A stretch of 64,000 nucleotides of DNA from Methylobacterium pseudosasicola (lineage in GTDB: Bacteria > Pseudomonadota > Alphaproteobacteria > Rhizobiales > Beijerinckiaceae): assembly GCF_900114535.1 (NCBI RefSeq), contig NZ_FOTK01000001.1, positions 310,001 to 374,000 of the forward strand, in the 5' to 3' direction. Below are positions 38,466 to 47,379 of the stretch, one piece after another (the first letter of the stretch is position 1; every line of letters starts with the position of its first letter). Position numbers and translations under genes: made by a program. The notes beneath the pieces were generated by a model. That model ran no database searches, was not told the DNA's origin, and worked only from the letters and a program-made list of their open reading frames with translations.

Positions 38466-38933
38466 ATGCGCCTCGAATATTTCGAGATGATCGACGCCGT
38501 GCGGCACCTCAACCGGGCCGCCGGCCGGATCGAGGCGCTCGCCCGGGTGCCGCTGGAGAGCCCCGTCTTCGAGGGGCATTTCCCCGGCCACCCGCTGGTG
38601 CCGGGCGTGTTGCTGACCGAGACGATGGCGCAGGCCTCTGGCTATCTCGTGCTCGCCCATCTCGACTTCACCCGGATGCCGTTCCTCACCGGGGTCGACA
38701 AGGCCCGGTTCCGGTCCTTCGTCGGGCCCGGCGCGGAGCTGGTCGTCACGGCAACTCTGGAGCATGACGGCTCGGGCTACGCGGTGACCAAGGCCGCGAT
38801 CAGCCATGCCGGCAAGCCGCTCTGCGACGCCGAGCTGCGCTTCCGCACCATGCCGTTCCCGGATGGGCTCGACGCGCCGATGCGCGAACGCGCCCGGACC
38901 ATCGGCCTGTTCCCGGATCCGGTGCAGCCATGA
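38466..38933 (+). CDS. 3-hydroxyacyl-ACP dehydratase, FabZ-type (XL cluster)
   Basis: A 155-residue hot-dog-fold dehydratase. The active-site histidine and helix are in VFEGHFPGHPLVPGVLLTET, with FRSFVGPGAELVV downstream. It would dehydrate 3-hydroxyacyl chains during elongation on AcpXL. It lies 23 bases after acpXL, and its stop overlaps the next start (ATGA). Confidence 0.87.
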   Translation: MRLEYFEMIDAVRHLNRAAGRIEALARVPLESPVFEGHFPGHPLVPGVLLTETMAQASGYLVLAHLDFTRMPFLTGVDKARFRSFVGPGAELVVTATLEHDGSGYAVTKAAISHAGKPLCDAELRFRTMPFPDGLDAPMRERARTIGLFPDPVQP

Positions 38934-40069
38934 CCCGCCCGGTCTTCGTCACCGGCCTCGGCCTCGTTTCCTGCGTGGGGGAGGGGATCGAGGCGCATCT
39001 CGCCGCCCTCGACGCCGGCGCGGCGCCCCGGACCGACACCGAGGCTTTTGCACCCTATTGCGTGCATCCGGCGCCCCCGATTGCCTGGGACGGGCAGATC
39101 CCGAAGCGCAGCGACCAGCGCCAGATGGAGGCGTGGCAGCGGCTCGGCGTCTACGCCGCGGGCCTCGCCCTCGACTCCGCCGGCGCGAAGGACGATGCCG
39201 CCCTCAAGCAGGCGCTCCACCTCGTAGTGGCGGCGGGCGGGGGCGAGCGCGACTACGCGGTCGACGGCGCGATCCTGACGGGCTTGCGCGACGCGGCCGA
39301 CCCGGGCGCCTACCTGAACGAGCGGCTGCAGAACGACCTGCGGCCGACGCTCTTCTTAGCCCAGCTCTCGAACCTGCTCGCCGGCAACATCGCCATCGTG
39401 CACGGGGTCACGGGCGCCTCGCGCACCTTCATGGGCGAGGAAGCATCCGGCGTCGATGCGCTGCGGATCGCCCAGGCCCGGGTCGCCTCGGGCCAGATCG
39501 ACGCGATCCTGGTCGGCGGCTCCTACAGCGCCGAGCGGCCGGACGTGCTCGTGATCCATGAGATGGGCGGCTACCTCGCCCGCGCGCCCTACCGGCCGGT
39601 CTTCGCGCGCGACGCGCAGGCGGAGGGCGGGGCCGGCTTCATCCTGGGCAGCTGCGCGGCGTTCCTGATGCTGGAATCGGAAGCGCACGCCGCCGCCCGC
39701 GGCGCCCGGGCGCTCGCCCGGTTGGACCGGGTCGCCAGCGACCGCACCCGACGGACGCCCGGCAGCGTCGCCGGCAGCCTCGAAGCCATGTGGCGGCAGG
39801 CCGGTCTGTCGGCGCCGGATCGCGTCCTGTCCGGCGCCACTGGGGTCGCGCCGATCACCGCAGAGGAGCGGGACGCTCTCAGTCGCCTGGCCCCGGGCGC
39901 AGACCTCCGCGCGCTCGGCGACGTGATCGGCCACGGGCTCGAAGTCGTTGCCCCGTTCGGCGCGGCGCTCGCCGCCGGCCTCGTTGCGGCGGGAGCAGCC
40001 CGGGAGGTGGCGGTGACGACGGTCGGCCATCGCCGTGGCGAAGGTGTGCTGCGCCTGGTTCCGGCCTGA
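38930..40069 (+). CDS. Beta-ketoacyl-ACP synthase-like protein lacking the catalytic cysteine
   Basis: A 379-residue thiolase-fold protein in the position of fabF2XL. The N-terminal VFVTGLGLVSCVGEG and C-terminal VIGHGLEVVAPFG are KAS-like. At the nucleophile position, where active KAS has CxSG, the sequence reads MGEEASGVDAL, placing Glu (about residue 171) instead of Cys. The NAHGTxT histidine loop reads LSGATGVAP and lacks His, while the last His is kept. This resembles chain-length factors and decarboxylating KSQ proteins. It could act as a heterodimer partner of a catalytic KAS encoded elsewhere. Confidence 0.8.
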   Translation: MTRPVFVTGLGLVSCVGEGIEAHLAALDAGAAPRTDTEAFAPYCVHPAPPIAWDGQIPKRSDQRQMEAWQRLGVYAAGLALDSAGAKDDAALKQALHLVVAAGGGERDYAVDGAILTGLRDAADPGAYLNERLQNDLRPTLFLAQLSNLLAGNIAIVHGVTGASRTFMGEEASGVDALRIAQARVASGQIDAILVGGSYSAERPDVLVIHEMGGYLARAPYRPVFARDAQAEGGAGFILGSCAAFLMLESEAHAAARGARALARLDRVASDRTRRTPGSVAGSLEAMWRQAGLSAPDRVLSGATGVAPITAEERDALSRLAPGADLRALGDVIGHGLEVVAPFGAALAAGLVAAGAAREVAVTTVGHRRGEGVLRLVPA

Positions 40070-40415
40070 CCCGCGCCAGGGGCCGGGCTCGCGGCGCGGC
40101 GATACAAGGTCATCCGCATTTCGGCGGCCCGAGCTATCTGTCTGACGGGGCGGATCTTCTGGCCTGATCGCGCCTCTATTCCGGTCGATCGGGCGACTGA
40201 CGCAGCGATTCTGTTTCGGGCCGAAATATTTCTTCGGACTTGCCAATGCGTCGCCGAAGGTCTATCTCCGGTTTATCGGCACGTGTCCGGATATCTTGGA
40301 CCGTTACGCCTTCGCAGGGCGGTTCTGACTTTCCTATCGCTATCGGTCGATACCGGTATCCGCTTTTTTGAGCGGGTGCCATTTCTCACTACGCCTGCGA
40401 AGATCGAGGAATTCC
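40070..40415 (+). other. Long leader region upstream of the cold shock gene
   Basis: These 346 bases hold no gene. Base composition from about 40170 is less GC-rich than its surroundings. Cold shock genes often have long structured 5' leaders that sense temperature, so part of this region may be leader RNA; no fold was computed. Confidence 0.4.
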
Positions 40416-40625
40416 ATGAGCACCGGAACCGTCAAGTGGTTCAACGAGACCAAGGGCTACGGCTTCATCCAGCCGGATGACGGCGGCAAGGACGTGTTCG
40501 TGCACGTGTCGGCTGTCGAGCGCGCCGGCCTGCGCGGCCTGAACGAAGGCCAGAAGGTCTCCTACGAGCTGGAAACCGACCGTCGCAGCGGCAAGGAATC
40601 CGCTGGCCAGCTCCAGACGGTCTGA
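40416..40625 (+). CDS. Cold shock protein (CspA family)
   Basis: A 69-residue single cold-shock domain. RNP1 is [20 protein letters not shown] with RNP2-like VFVHVS, and the N-terminal TGTVKWFNE is standard. It is a single-stranded nucleic-acid chaperone. The ATG follows CGAGGAATTCC. A hairpin follows downstream. Confidence 0.95.
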   Translation: MSTGTVKWFNETKGYGFIQPDDGGKDVFVHVSAVERAGLRGLNEGQKVSYELETDRRSGKESAGQLQTV

Positions 40626-40648
40626 TCGCCGCTTCGTCGGCCTGTGTC

Positions 40649-40674
40649 GAAGCCGCTCTTGAGGGAGCGGCTTC
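40649..40674 (+). terminator. Hairpin terminator after the cold shock gene
   Basis: GAAGCCGCTC (40649-40658) pairs exactly with GAGCGGCTTC (40665-40674), followed by a T-rich stretch, 24 bases after the stop. Confidence 0.72.
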
Positions 40675-40735
40675 TTCGTATTCAAATCCGATTTCGGGAC
40701 GACGGCGGCCCGCCGCGCCCAACTCAGGAGTGTCT

Positions 40736-41104
40736 GTGAGCTTTCCGAACAAGCAAGGCGTCGTCGATCGACTGGAGGCCGCCGCCAAGGCGCGGTCCGA
40801 GATGCTGGCCCGTTTCCGGGCTCGCCCGACTGCCGATGATCCGGCCGTCCTCGCCCGCCAGTCCGCCCGCCGCGCCGTGGTTGATGCCCGCGAGGCCCGC
40901 GCGGCCGAGCGCGCCGCCCAGCGCGAGGCGGAACTCGCCCGTGCCGCCGCCCAGGCCGAGGCCGAGCGCCAGGCCGAGGCCGAGCGCAAGCTCGCCGAGC
41001 AGCTCGCCGCACAGGAGCGTGCCAAGGCCCTTCAGGCCGAGCAGAAGCTTCAGCGCGATGCGCGCTACCTCGCCCGCAAGGCCAAGGCCCAGAAGCGCCG
41101 CTGA
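40736..41104 (+). CDS. Coiled-coil protein of the DUF6481 type
   Basis: A 122-residue highly charged protein, almost entirely predicted helix: long Ala/Glu/Arg heptads (AERAAQREAELARAAAQAEA) and a basic tail (YLARKAKAQKRR). The N-terminus SFPNKQGVVDRLEAAAKA matches a family I recall as DUF6481 in Hyphomicrobiales. The GTG at 40736 is preferred because CAGGAG lies at proper spacing. Function unknown. Confidence 0.72.
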   Translation: MSFPNKQGVVDRLEAAAKARSEMLARFRARPTADDPAVLARQSARRAVVDAREARAAERAAQREAELARAAAQAEAERQAEAERKLAEQLAAQERAKALQAEQKLQRDARYLARKAKAQKRR

Positions 41105-41245
41105 GGCGCCTGCCGCCGAAGGGAATGCCGAACCGGCACGAACGGGCGCGTGAGACCAGAGACTCGGAGCCGTATCCGATCGCATGCGCGGTCGGTGCCC
41201 GCCCCGACGGCGTCGCCCTTTCGAACCGCGCCATAGGAGCCCGGC

Positions 41246-41446
41246 ATGACCCATAAATTCAAGATCGGCCAACGCGTCTGCCGCGTGCAGCTCGGACTTC
41301 CGGGCGACAAGGGCGGCGGCGAGGTCTTCGAGATCCTGCGCGTCATGCCGGAGGATCAGACCGGCGAGCGCTCCTACCGGATCCGCACGGAAGCCGGCGA
41401 GCGCGCGATCCGCGAGAGCGAGCTGGTCGCGGTCAGCCGTCCCTGA
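41246..41446 (+). CDS. Small hypothetical protein with SH3-like pattern
   Basis: A 66-residue protein, MTHKFKIGQRVCRVQLG, with later YRIRTEAGERAIRESEL, suggesting a small beta-barrel. A good ribosome site (TAGGAG) precedes the ATG. No function is known to me. Confidence 0.7.
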   Translation: MTHKFKIGQRVCRVQLGLPGDKGGGEVFEILRVMPEDQTGERSYRIRTEAGERAIRESELVAVSRP

Positions 41447-41458
41447 TCGGCTGCTCCC

Positions 41459-41947
41459 TCAGAGCGTCCTGAACATCACCAGGGCGTCGACATCGCCCAG
41501 CCTCGGATGCCGGAAGGCACCCGGGAGCCGTCCGACCAGGTCGAAGCCGAGGCTCTGCCAGAGCTTGACGGCCCGAAAATTGGTCGAGACCACGAAGTTG
41601 AACTGCATCGCCGTGAAGCCGCGCTCGCGCGCTCGATCGAGGGCGTGCACGCCCATGGCCCGGCCGATGCCGCGCCCGGCAGCTTCTGGGCCGGTCATGA
41701 AGCCGCAATTGGCGACATGGGCGCCCCCGCCCGCCTGATTGGCGCGGAGGTAGTAGGTGCCGAGCACCACCCCGTCCTGGTCCGCCACGAAGGTCTCGCG
41801 GTCCGCCCCCGTCCAGTAGGCCACGGCCTCGGCCTCGCTGAGTCCGGGATCGAGCGCGTAGGTCTCCCCGGCGCGGATGGTCGGCACGATGATCCGGGTG
41901 ATCGCCTCGTGGTCCGACGTGCGGGCCGCGCGTATCTCCAGGCTCAC
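41459..41947 (-). CDS. GNAT-family N-acetyltransferase
   Basis: A 162-residue acetyltransferase. The acetyl-CoA pyrophosphate loop is [18 protein letters not shown], with the preceding strand [10 protein letters not shown] and the C-terminal [17 protein letters not shown], both typical of GNAT. The start overlaps the nadK stop by four bases, so it is co-transcribed with NAD kinase. The substrate is unknown. Confidence 0.9.
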   Translation of the reverse strand: MSLEIRAARTSDHEAITRIIVPTIRAGETYALDPGLSEAEAVAYWTGADRETFVADQDGVVLGTYYLRANQAGGGAHVANCGFMTGPEAAGRGIGRAMGVHALDRARERGFTAMQFNFVVSTNFRAVKLWQSLGFDLVGRLPGAFRHPRLGDVDALVMFRTL

Positions 41948-42711
41948 CCGAACTGTTCCCGCAGGATGCGCTCATCCAGGCTGTGCCCGGGATCGTGCAG
42001 CAGCACGAGTTCGGTGGCGCGGTCGAGGGAGGTCTCCACCGTGCAGACCCGGCGGAACTCGGTGTGGTCGGCCACCGCCGCCACCGGGCGATGGGGGGCG
42101 TCGAGCACGTCGATCCGGATCCGGGCGTAATCCGGCAGCAGCGCCCCCCGCCAGCGTCGGGGGCGGAAGGCCGAGATTGGGGTCAGAGCCAGCAACTTCG
42201 CGTCGAGCGGCAGGATCGGGCCGCCCACCGAGAGGTTGTAGGCGGTCGAGCCCGCCGCCGTGGCGACCAGCACCCCGTCGGCGATCAGCAGGTCCAGCCG
42301 GACATGCCCGTCCACGGCGATCTTCAGCTTGGCCGTCTGATGCGTCTGGCGCAGCAAATAGACCTCGTTGATCGCCCGCGCCCGGTGGCTGCGGCCCTCG
42401 GTATCGACCACGTCCATCAGCAGGGGATGGATGACGCTGCGCTGGGCAGAATCCAGGTGCTCCAGCAGGTCGTCGTCCCGGAACTCGTTCATCAGAAAAC
42501 CGACCGTGCCGCGGTTCATCCCGTAGATCGGCTTCGGGTGGTCCATGAAGCGGTGCAGCACCTGCAGCATCAGCCCGTCGCCGCCGAGCGCCACGACGAC
42601 ATCCGCCTCCTCCGGCGGGACATGGTCGTAGCGCCGCATCAGGGCGGCGGCGGCTTCGCGGGCGTAGCCGGTGGGGCTCGCCACGAAGGCGATCTTCTTG
42701 GATGTCGACAT
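41944..42711 (-). CDS. nadK: NAD kinase
   Basis: A 255-residue kinase that makes NADP from NAD and ATP. Motifs are [18 protein letters not shown] (GGDG), [11 protein letters not shown], the conserved INEVYL, and [16 protein letters not shown]. Length fits the short bacterial NadK. A GNAT gene overlaps its 3' end. It diverges from cutA. Confidence 0.94.
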   Translation of the reverse strand: MSTSKKIAFVASPTGYAREAAAALMRRYDHVPPEEADVVVALGGDGLMLQVLHRFMDHPKPIYGMNRGTVGFLMNEFRDDDLLEHLDSAQRSVIHPLLMDVVDTEGRSHRARAINEVYLLRQTHQTAKLKIAVDGHVRLDLLIADGVLVATAAGSTAYNLSVGGPILPLDAKLLALTPISAFRPRRWRGALLPDYARIRIDVLDAPHRPVAAVADHTEFRRVCTVETSLDRATELVLLHDPGHSLDERILREQFG

Positions 42712-42857
42712 GGCGTCAGGCGATGCCTGGCCGGGACGTCGGGATCGCGTCGGGGGTCACGTCACGGCTCCAATCTGACGAGCGAACCGCCCGGTTGACG
42801 TCGGTGCCCCGCATGCGTCTCACTCCTCGGGCACATGCGCGATCCCGGAGGCATAGC

Positions 42858-43202
42858 ATGGAGCGTCCGCTCCTCGTCTACACCACCTTTCCCGACGCCG
42901 CCTCCGCGTTGAATATCGGCGAGGCCCTGGTGCGCGAGCGCCTGATCGCCTGCATCAACGTCCTGCCCGGGATGCTGTCGGTCTACAGCTGGAAGGGCGC
43001 GGTGGAACGGGGCGACGAGGTCGCGGCGATCCTCAAGAGCCGTGAGGGCCTGGCCGATGCCCTGTCGGCCGCATTGAAGGCGCGCCACCCCTACGAGACG
43101 CCGATCATCCTGCATCTTCCGGTCGCCGGTGCTGATGCCGACACGGCGGCCTGGATTTTTGCGGAGACGCAGCCGGCCGGTGCGGCGCCACCGTCGTCTT
43201 GA
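42858..43202 (+). CDS. cutA: CutA1 divalent-cation tolerance protein
   Basis: A 114-residue trimeric ferredoxin-like protein: LVYTTFPDAASALNIGEALV at the N-terminus, LIACINVLPGMLSVYSWKG, and KARHPYETPIILHLP, all diagnostic of CutA1. It is widely conserved and linked to metal tolerance, with an unsettled molecular role. The ATG follows CGGAGGC. Confidence 0.93.
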   Translation: MERPLLVYTTFPDAASALNIGEALVRERLIACINVLPGMLSVYSWKGAVERGDEVAAILKSREGLADALSAALKARHPYETPIILHLPVAGADADTAAWIFAETQPAGAAPPSS

Positions 43203-43394
43203 TCGACTCCGGCGTTATACCGCGCTGCGACAACGTCTGGTGAACACGAATACAGCCCTTCAATGCATTCATTGAGGGATGATGCGGAATGTCCGCAAAT
43301 CGCCTGCGGCGACAATTGACTTCGTGAACATTCAATGCTGAGTTCTCATGACGCCGTAAGTTGAATACGGCTTTATGCCTTGCGGTGGCATGCG

Positions 43395-43886
43395 ATGAGA
43401 GGATTGATTGCAATCCTTGCGATCGGATTCGGCATCCCGGCCGCGCAAGCCCTGGAGGCCGACGAGGTGGTCGGAACCTGGCGCCTCGTCACCGCCACGC
43501 GGAAGATCGTCGAGACCGGCGAAGTCATCGACGCCTATGGCGGCCCGAAGCCCAATGGCTGGATCAGTTACGGGCGCGATGGGCGGATGATGGTCGTCTG
43601 CGCCTTCGAGGGACGCGCGCGGCCCGCCGCCAACGACACGATGTCCGACGCGGATAGGATCCACCTGCACAAGACCTTCTTCGCCTATGCGGGAACGTAC
43701 ACGTTCGACGCCGACCGCGTCACCCACAGCATCGACACGTCCTGGAACGAGGCCTGGACGGGGACATCCCAGGTCCGGCAGGTCGAGCAGAAGGGACGGC
43801 AACTGATCTACACGACCACGCCGTTCAAGTTCAACGTCGACGGAAAGCTGAGCGTCATCACGCTGGTTTGGGAAAAGTACCCCTGA
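43395..43886 (+). CDS. Secreted lipocalin-like domain protein
   Basis: A 163-residue protein with a signal peptide (GLIAILAIGFGIPAAQA) and a lipocalin-like barrel: EADEVVGTWRLVTATRKIVE, GWISYGRDGRMMVVCAF and TWNEAWTG-type strands (SWNEAWTGTSQVRQV). The family often binds small hydrophobic ligands; none is known here. It is followed 33 bases later by another secreted protein gene, perhaps co-transcribed. Confidence 0.8.
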   Translation: MRGLIAILAIGFGIPAAQALEADEVVGTWRLVTATRKIVETGEVIDAYGGPKPNGWISYGRDGRMMVVCAFEGRARPAANDTMSDADRIHLHKTFFAYAGTYTFDADRVTHSIDTSWNEAWTGTSQVRQVEQKGRQLIYTTTPFKFNVDGKLSVITLVWEKYP

Positions 43887-43919
43887 CCTTCCACTCTGCG
43901 GCTCAATAGGGAGGACGAC

Positions 43920-44351
43920 ATGTCCCGAACGTATGGTCTGCCGGTGCTGGTTTTCGCCGCCGCACTCATGCCCGGCCTGTGCCGCGCGGAGGCCCTGGAA
44001 GCCGATGCCCAGAGCGCGGCGACCAAGTGGGACGAGGCCTACAACCGCGACGACATGGACACGCTGGGCAAGCTCTACACGCAAGACGCCATCGTCGTCA
44101 CGAAGGGCGCGACCCAGACCCGCGACGGCATCCCAAAGTTCTTCTCCGGCCTCAAGGCGAAGGGCTGGGATGACCACAAGACCACGGTGAAGAACGCCGT
44201 CGCGAAGGACAACCTGCTGATCGTCTCGGGCCGCTGGGAGATGACCGGGCCGGTGGAAGGCGGCGCCAAGAAGAAGTTTGAGGGCAATTGGGTGAACGTG
44301 CTGGAACGCCAGAAGGACGGCTGGCGGACGGTTCTGCATACGTGGAATTGA
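43920..44351 (+). CDS. Secreted SnoaL/DUF4440-type (NTF2-fold) protein
   Basis: A 143-residue protein with a signal peptide ending near CRAEA and an NTF2-like cone fold: KWDEAYNRDDMDTLGKLYTQ, then DAIVVTKGATQTRDGIPKFF and WVNVLERQKDGWRTVLHTWN at the C-terminus. This is the DUF4440/SgcJ pattern; ligand or activity unknown. The ribosome site is AGGGAGG. Confidence 0.83.
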   Translation: MSRTYGLPVLVFAAALMPGLCRAEALEADAQSAATKWDEAYNRDDMDTLGKLYTQDAIVVTKGATQTRDGIPKFFSGLKAKGWDDHKTTVKNAVAKDNLLIVSGRWEMTGPVEGGAKKKFEGNWVNVLERQKDGWRTVLHTWN

Positions 44352-44647
44352 GGGGCGCCCGGCGTCCGAAGATTTGATCGCTTGCACCTCTCTTCCGAAG
44401 TGAGGCGCCAATCCGTCGGAGCCTGAGTGCAGAAAGGCCCCGCTAGATCGCTCCAGCGAGGCCCGTGCTGAAGTCGGCGCAATCCACCCGCTGGGTCGAA
44501 TGCCGACTCCCAAAGCCCCTTTCGGGGACACTGCGAATATCGGCTCCGGCTGACGCGGATGCAATCAGAGGCCGAAGGCTGCGCGGATCCGAGCTTCGAT
44601 GCGTGCCATATGATCTGACAGCAAAGGGCCAACGTCTAAGCGACGCC
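44352..44647. other. Gene-free convergent intergenic region
   Basis: About 296 bases between two convergent genes. A weak inverted segment (GGCCCCGCT near 44436 against AGCGAGGCCC near 44454) may end transcripts. Nothing else is recognised. Confidence 0.4.
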
Positions 44648-45265
44648 TCACCCGCCCTGATCGATCAGCCCGAGCCGCGGCACGATGGTGCGCCGGTCGA
44701 TCACCGCCCCCGGGGCGATCACGGCGTTGGCGCCGATCCGGGCTTCGTCGCCGACGAGCGCGCCGAATTTGCGGGTTCCGGTCTCGATGAGCCGGTCCCC
44801 CAACCGGAGGAGGATCGGCCGGTCGGGCGCCTCGTTGCGGTGGTTGGCGATGATCGCGCCGGCTTCGAGGTTCACGCTCGCGCCGAGAATGCTGTCGCCG
44901 ACGAAGTTGAAATGCGCGGCCGCCGCGCCCGCGAACAGGAACGCGGATTTCAGCTCCGCGCCGGGTCCGACGATGCAATCCGCCTCCAGCCAGCATCCGC
45001 CGCGCAGGTAGGCGCCAGTCGCCACGAAGCAGGCCGGCCCGATGATCGCCGGCGGCTTCACGGTCGCGCCGGGTTCCACGATCGCCTGCGCGTGAATCGC
45101 GACGCCGTCTCCGACCCGGTAGGTCCCGTCGAGACCGCCGATGCGTTCGGCGATCAAGGCCGCCGCCCGGGCGGTGATCTCCCAGGGGGCCAGGCCGAGC
45201 GCGCCCAGCCAGGAGGCGGGATAGCGCGCGATGAGGTCGCGCAGGTCCGGAAGGTCGTCGGCCAT
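44648..45265 (-). CDS. Left-handed beta-helix (hexapeptide) acyltransferase-like protein
   Basis: A 205-residue protein whose residues 45-195 form hexapeptide repeats (VGDGVAIHAQAIVEPGATV, VGPGAELKSAF, LGASVNLEAGAIIANH, IGANAVIAPGAV). The arrangement resembles the C-terminal acetyltransferase domain of GlmU-like sugar nucleotidyltransferases, but no nucleotidyltransferase domain is present. It is probably a cytosolic sugar acetyltransferase; the substrate is unknown. Confidence 0.78.
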   Translation of the reverse strand: MADDLPDLRDLIARYPASWLGALGLAPWEITARAAALIAERIGGLDGTYRVGDGVAIHAQAIVEPGATVKPPAIIGPACFVATGAYLRGGCWLEADCIVGPGAELKSAFLFAGAAAAHFNFVGDSILGASVNLEAGAIIANHRNEAPDRPILLRLGDRLIETGTRKFGALVGDEARIGANAVIAPGAVIDRRTIVPRLGLIDQGG

Positions 45266-45565
45266 GGTCGGTCCGGGAATCGCAGCGGTGATGATCGGCG
45301 GCCTCCGATCCTGTCAGCCCGCCTCGCGTGACGCCAGCCACCTGCGCCGAGAGAAGAGATCGAGATTTGAGTTCATGGAAACGCTCGAACGCACGAACTT
45401 TCCGCGAATCGCGCCAACATATAATTTGATAAAGGTCAACAATATGAAGATTGAATTGGCTTTTGATTTTAGAATTACAGGCGGATGATTTGGCCCCATC
45501 GATGTCTCAGACTATAGGACCTGCGGCGTCGTCTTCGGCGCCGTGAGATTTGGGACGTCGAAACC
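45266..45565. other. Divergent intergenic region with AT-rich core
   Basis: Bases 45400-45490 are unusually AT-rich for this window and lie 70-160 bases upstream of the secreted cupin-like gene, so they may hold its promoter. No gene is supported here. Confidence 0.45.
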
Positions 45566-46174
45566 ATGATGTCATTCAAGAAAGCTGGCCGCATCGCGAT
45601 GGTGCTGTTGGCTTCCGTCGCGAGCGGGACGGGCGTCTCGGCGGCCGGCGACAAGACGAGCGAGCCGCTGATGACCATCGAGGCGGCGCCGTCGGGTCCG
45701 GCCGGCCTCACCACGGCCAATCCGCCGGCGCTCCGCTATGGCACTCTCTACGCGGACGCCAAGGGCCAGAGCCACGTCCAGTATTGCGACCTAAAGAACT
45801 TCATCTTCAAGAGCTACGCGCCGCCTGCGGCCCCACAATATGTCGGCTTCCCGCCGGGCGAGGTGGCGTCGATCAAGTACGCGATCCTGCCGGTCGGCTA
45901 TGTCGGCACCTGGCACACGGCCCCCGGCCCGCAATGGGTGATCACCCTGTCGGGGCGCTGGTCGGTCGAGGCCACGGACGGCTCCGTGCTGGAGCAGGGG
46001 CCGGGCGAGGTCGAGTTCAACGCCGATACCGGATCGACCCCGCAGGGGCCGGAGGGCCATGTCGGTCACCTCACCCGCCAAGTCGGCGACGTGCCGAACG
46101 TTCAGCTGATCGTGTCGCTGAAGCCCCGGAAGGGGAAGCGCTCGACCGATCCGTGCCAGCCGACCGCGCGGTGA
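45566..46174 (+). CDS. Secreted cupin-like protein
   Basis: A 202-residue protein with a signal peptide (IAMVLLASVASGTGVSA) and a beta-barrel segment resembling a cupin: GTWHTAPGPQWVITLSGRW with EATDGSVLEQGPGEVEF following, the spacing of the two cupin motifs. Metal ligands are only partly matched (one His). Function unknown. Confidence 0.65.
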   Translation: MMSFKKAGRIAMVLLASVASGTGVSAAGDKTSEPLMTIEAAPSGPAGLTTANPPALRYGTLYADAKGQSHVQYCDLKNFIFKSYAPPAAPQYVGFPPGEVASIKYAILPVGYVGTWHTAPGPQWVITLSGRWSVEATDGSVLEQGPGEVEFNADTGSTPQGPEGHVGHLTRQVGDVPNVQLIVSLKPRKGKRSTDPCQPTAR

Positions 46175-46242
46175 TCGCCAGGCCTGCCTGACGCTTGCGA
46201 GAGCAATCCGGCGGACATGCTCCGCCGGACCCTCGCAAACAT

Positions 46243-47379
46243 TCAGGCGCCGCTGACCGGGTAGGTGCGGCCCTTCCAGGTGGCCGCGCCGGCCCGGACG
46301 CCCCGCAGCAGCACGTTCCACTGGATCGCCAGCGCCACCAGCACCGCGGCGGGGTGGAGCGGAATCGTCGCCAGCGGCGCGCGGACCGCCAGGGTGATCG
46401 CCGCCCGGGTCGCGAGCGAAAGCGCGCAGGCCGTCGCGGCGAGGATCAGGGCGAGGGGCGGGATAAGGCCGAACGGGCCGGCCAGCACCAGGAGCAGCGG
46501 CAGGATCTGGCCGCAGCCCAGGAGCAGGGTCCAAACCGGCAGGGCACGGGGCGTGGCCATGCCCTCATGGGCGTTCTTGGAAAAGCCCGCCCAGGCTTCC
46601 GAGAAACCCCGATACATCCGGCAGGTCGCGAGACCCGCCCCGGCCACGAGGTCGGTGCGATAGCCGGCGGCGCGCAGGAGCCGGGGCAGGCGCACGCCGT
46701 CGTGCAGGAAGCCGCGGATCGCGCCGTGGCCGCCGATCGCCGCATAGGCCGCGCGCTCGAACAAGATGAGCTGCCCGCAGGCCGCGCCCAGGGCCGGATC
46801 CGGGCGGCGGCGCATCAGCGGCACCGGCAGGAAACCGACCAGCAGGAAGTCGATCATCGGCACGGTGAGCAGCTCGCCCAGGGTCTCTGTGCGCTGCCGG
46901 GGCACGCCGCTGACCAGCGCCGCACCGGCGCGCCGGGCCCTGGCGGCGAGCGAAGCGGCGGCTTCGGGCTCCAGGCGGACATCCGCGTCGATGAACAGAA
47001 GGTGGCGGCCGTTCGCGAGCCCGGCGATGTGGGCGCAGGCGTGGTTCTTGCCGGTCCAGCCCTCGGGCAGCGGCGGCACCGGGGCGACGCGCAGGCGCGA
47101 ATCCCCGATCGCCCGGACGATTTCGGCAGTCCCGTCCGTCGAATGGTCGTCGCCGACGATCACCTCCACGGGCACGGCCGTGCTGGCGAGGGCGGCCCGC
47201 ACGGTCCCGGCGATGTTAGCCGCCTCGTTGCGGGCCGGGATCAGGATCGAGACCAGGCCGGGATCGGCCTCGGGCGCGGGCCGGTGCAGGGCGAACAGAT
47301 TTACCGCGGTCAGGATCGCCGGCAGGGCGGCAGCGAACAGACAGAGCAGGGCCAGCGCCGTGAGGATCGGATCGGTCAT
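46243..47379 (-). CDS. Family 2 glycosyltransferase of the carotenoid region
   Basis: A 378-residue membrane-bound GT-A enzyme. An N-terminal helix precedes SILIPARNEAANIAGTVRAA, the donor-binding VIVGDDHSTDGTAEIV and the DxD-like LLFIDADVRLEP. Several helices follow at the C-terminus. It resembles CrtQ and HpnB-type transferases. Its start overlaps the stop of the acyltransferase gene, and the next upstream gene is a CrtI-type desaturase. A role in glycosylating a C30 carotenoid acid, as in staphyloxanthin-type pathways, is likely but inferred. Confidence 0.83.
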   Translation of the reverse strand: MTDPILTALALLCLFAAALPAILTAVNLFALHRPAPEADPGLVSILIPARNEAANIAGTVRAALASTAVPVEVIVGDDHSTDGTAEIVRAIGDSRLRVAPVPPLPEGWTGKNHACAHIAGLANGRHLLFIDADVRLEPEAAASLAARARRAGAALVSGVPRQRTETLGELLTVPMIDFLLVGFLPVPLMRRRPDPALGAACGQLILFERAAYAAIGGHGAIRGFLHDGVRLPRLLRAAGYRTDLVAGAGLATCRMYRGFSEAWAGFSKNAHEGMATPRALPVWTLLLGCGQILPLLLVLAGPFGLIPPLALILAATACALSLATRAAITLAVRAPLATIPLHPAAVLVALAIQWNVLLRGVRAGAATWKGRTYPVSGA

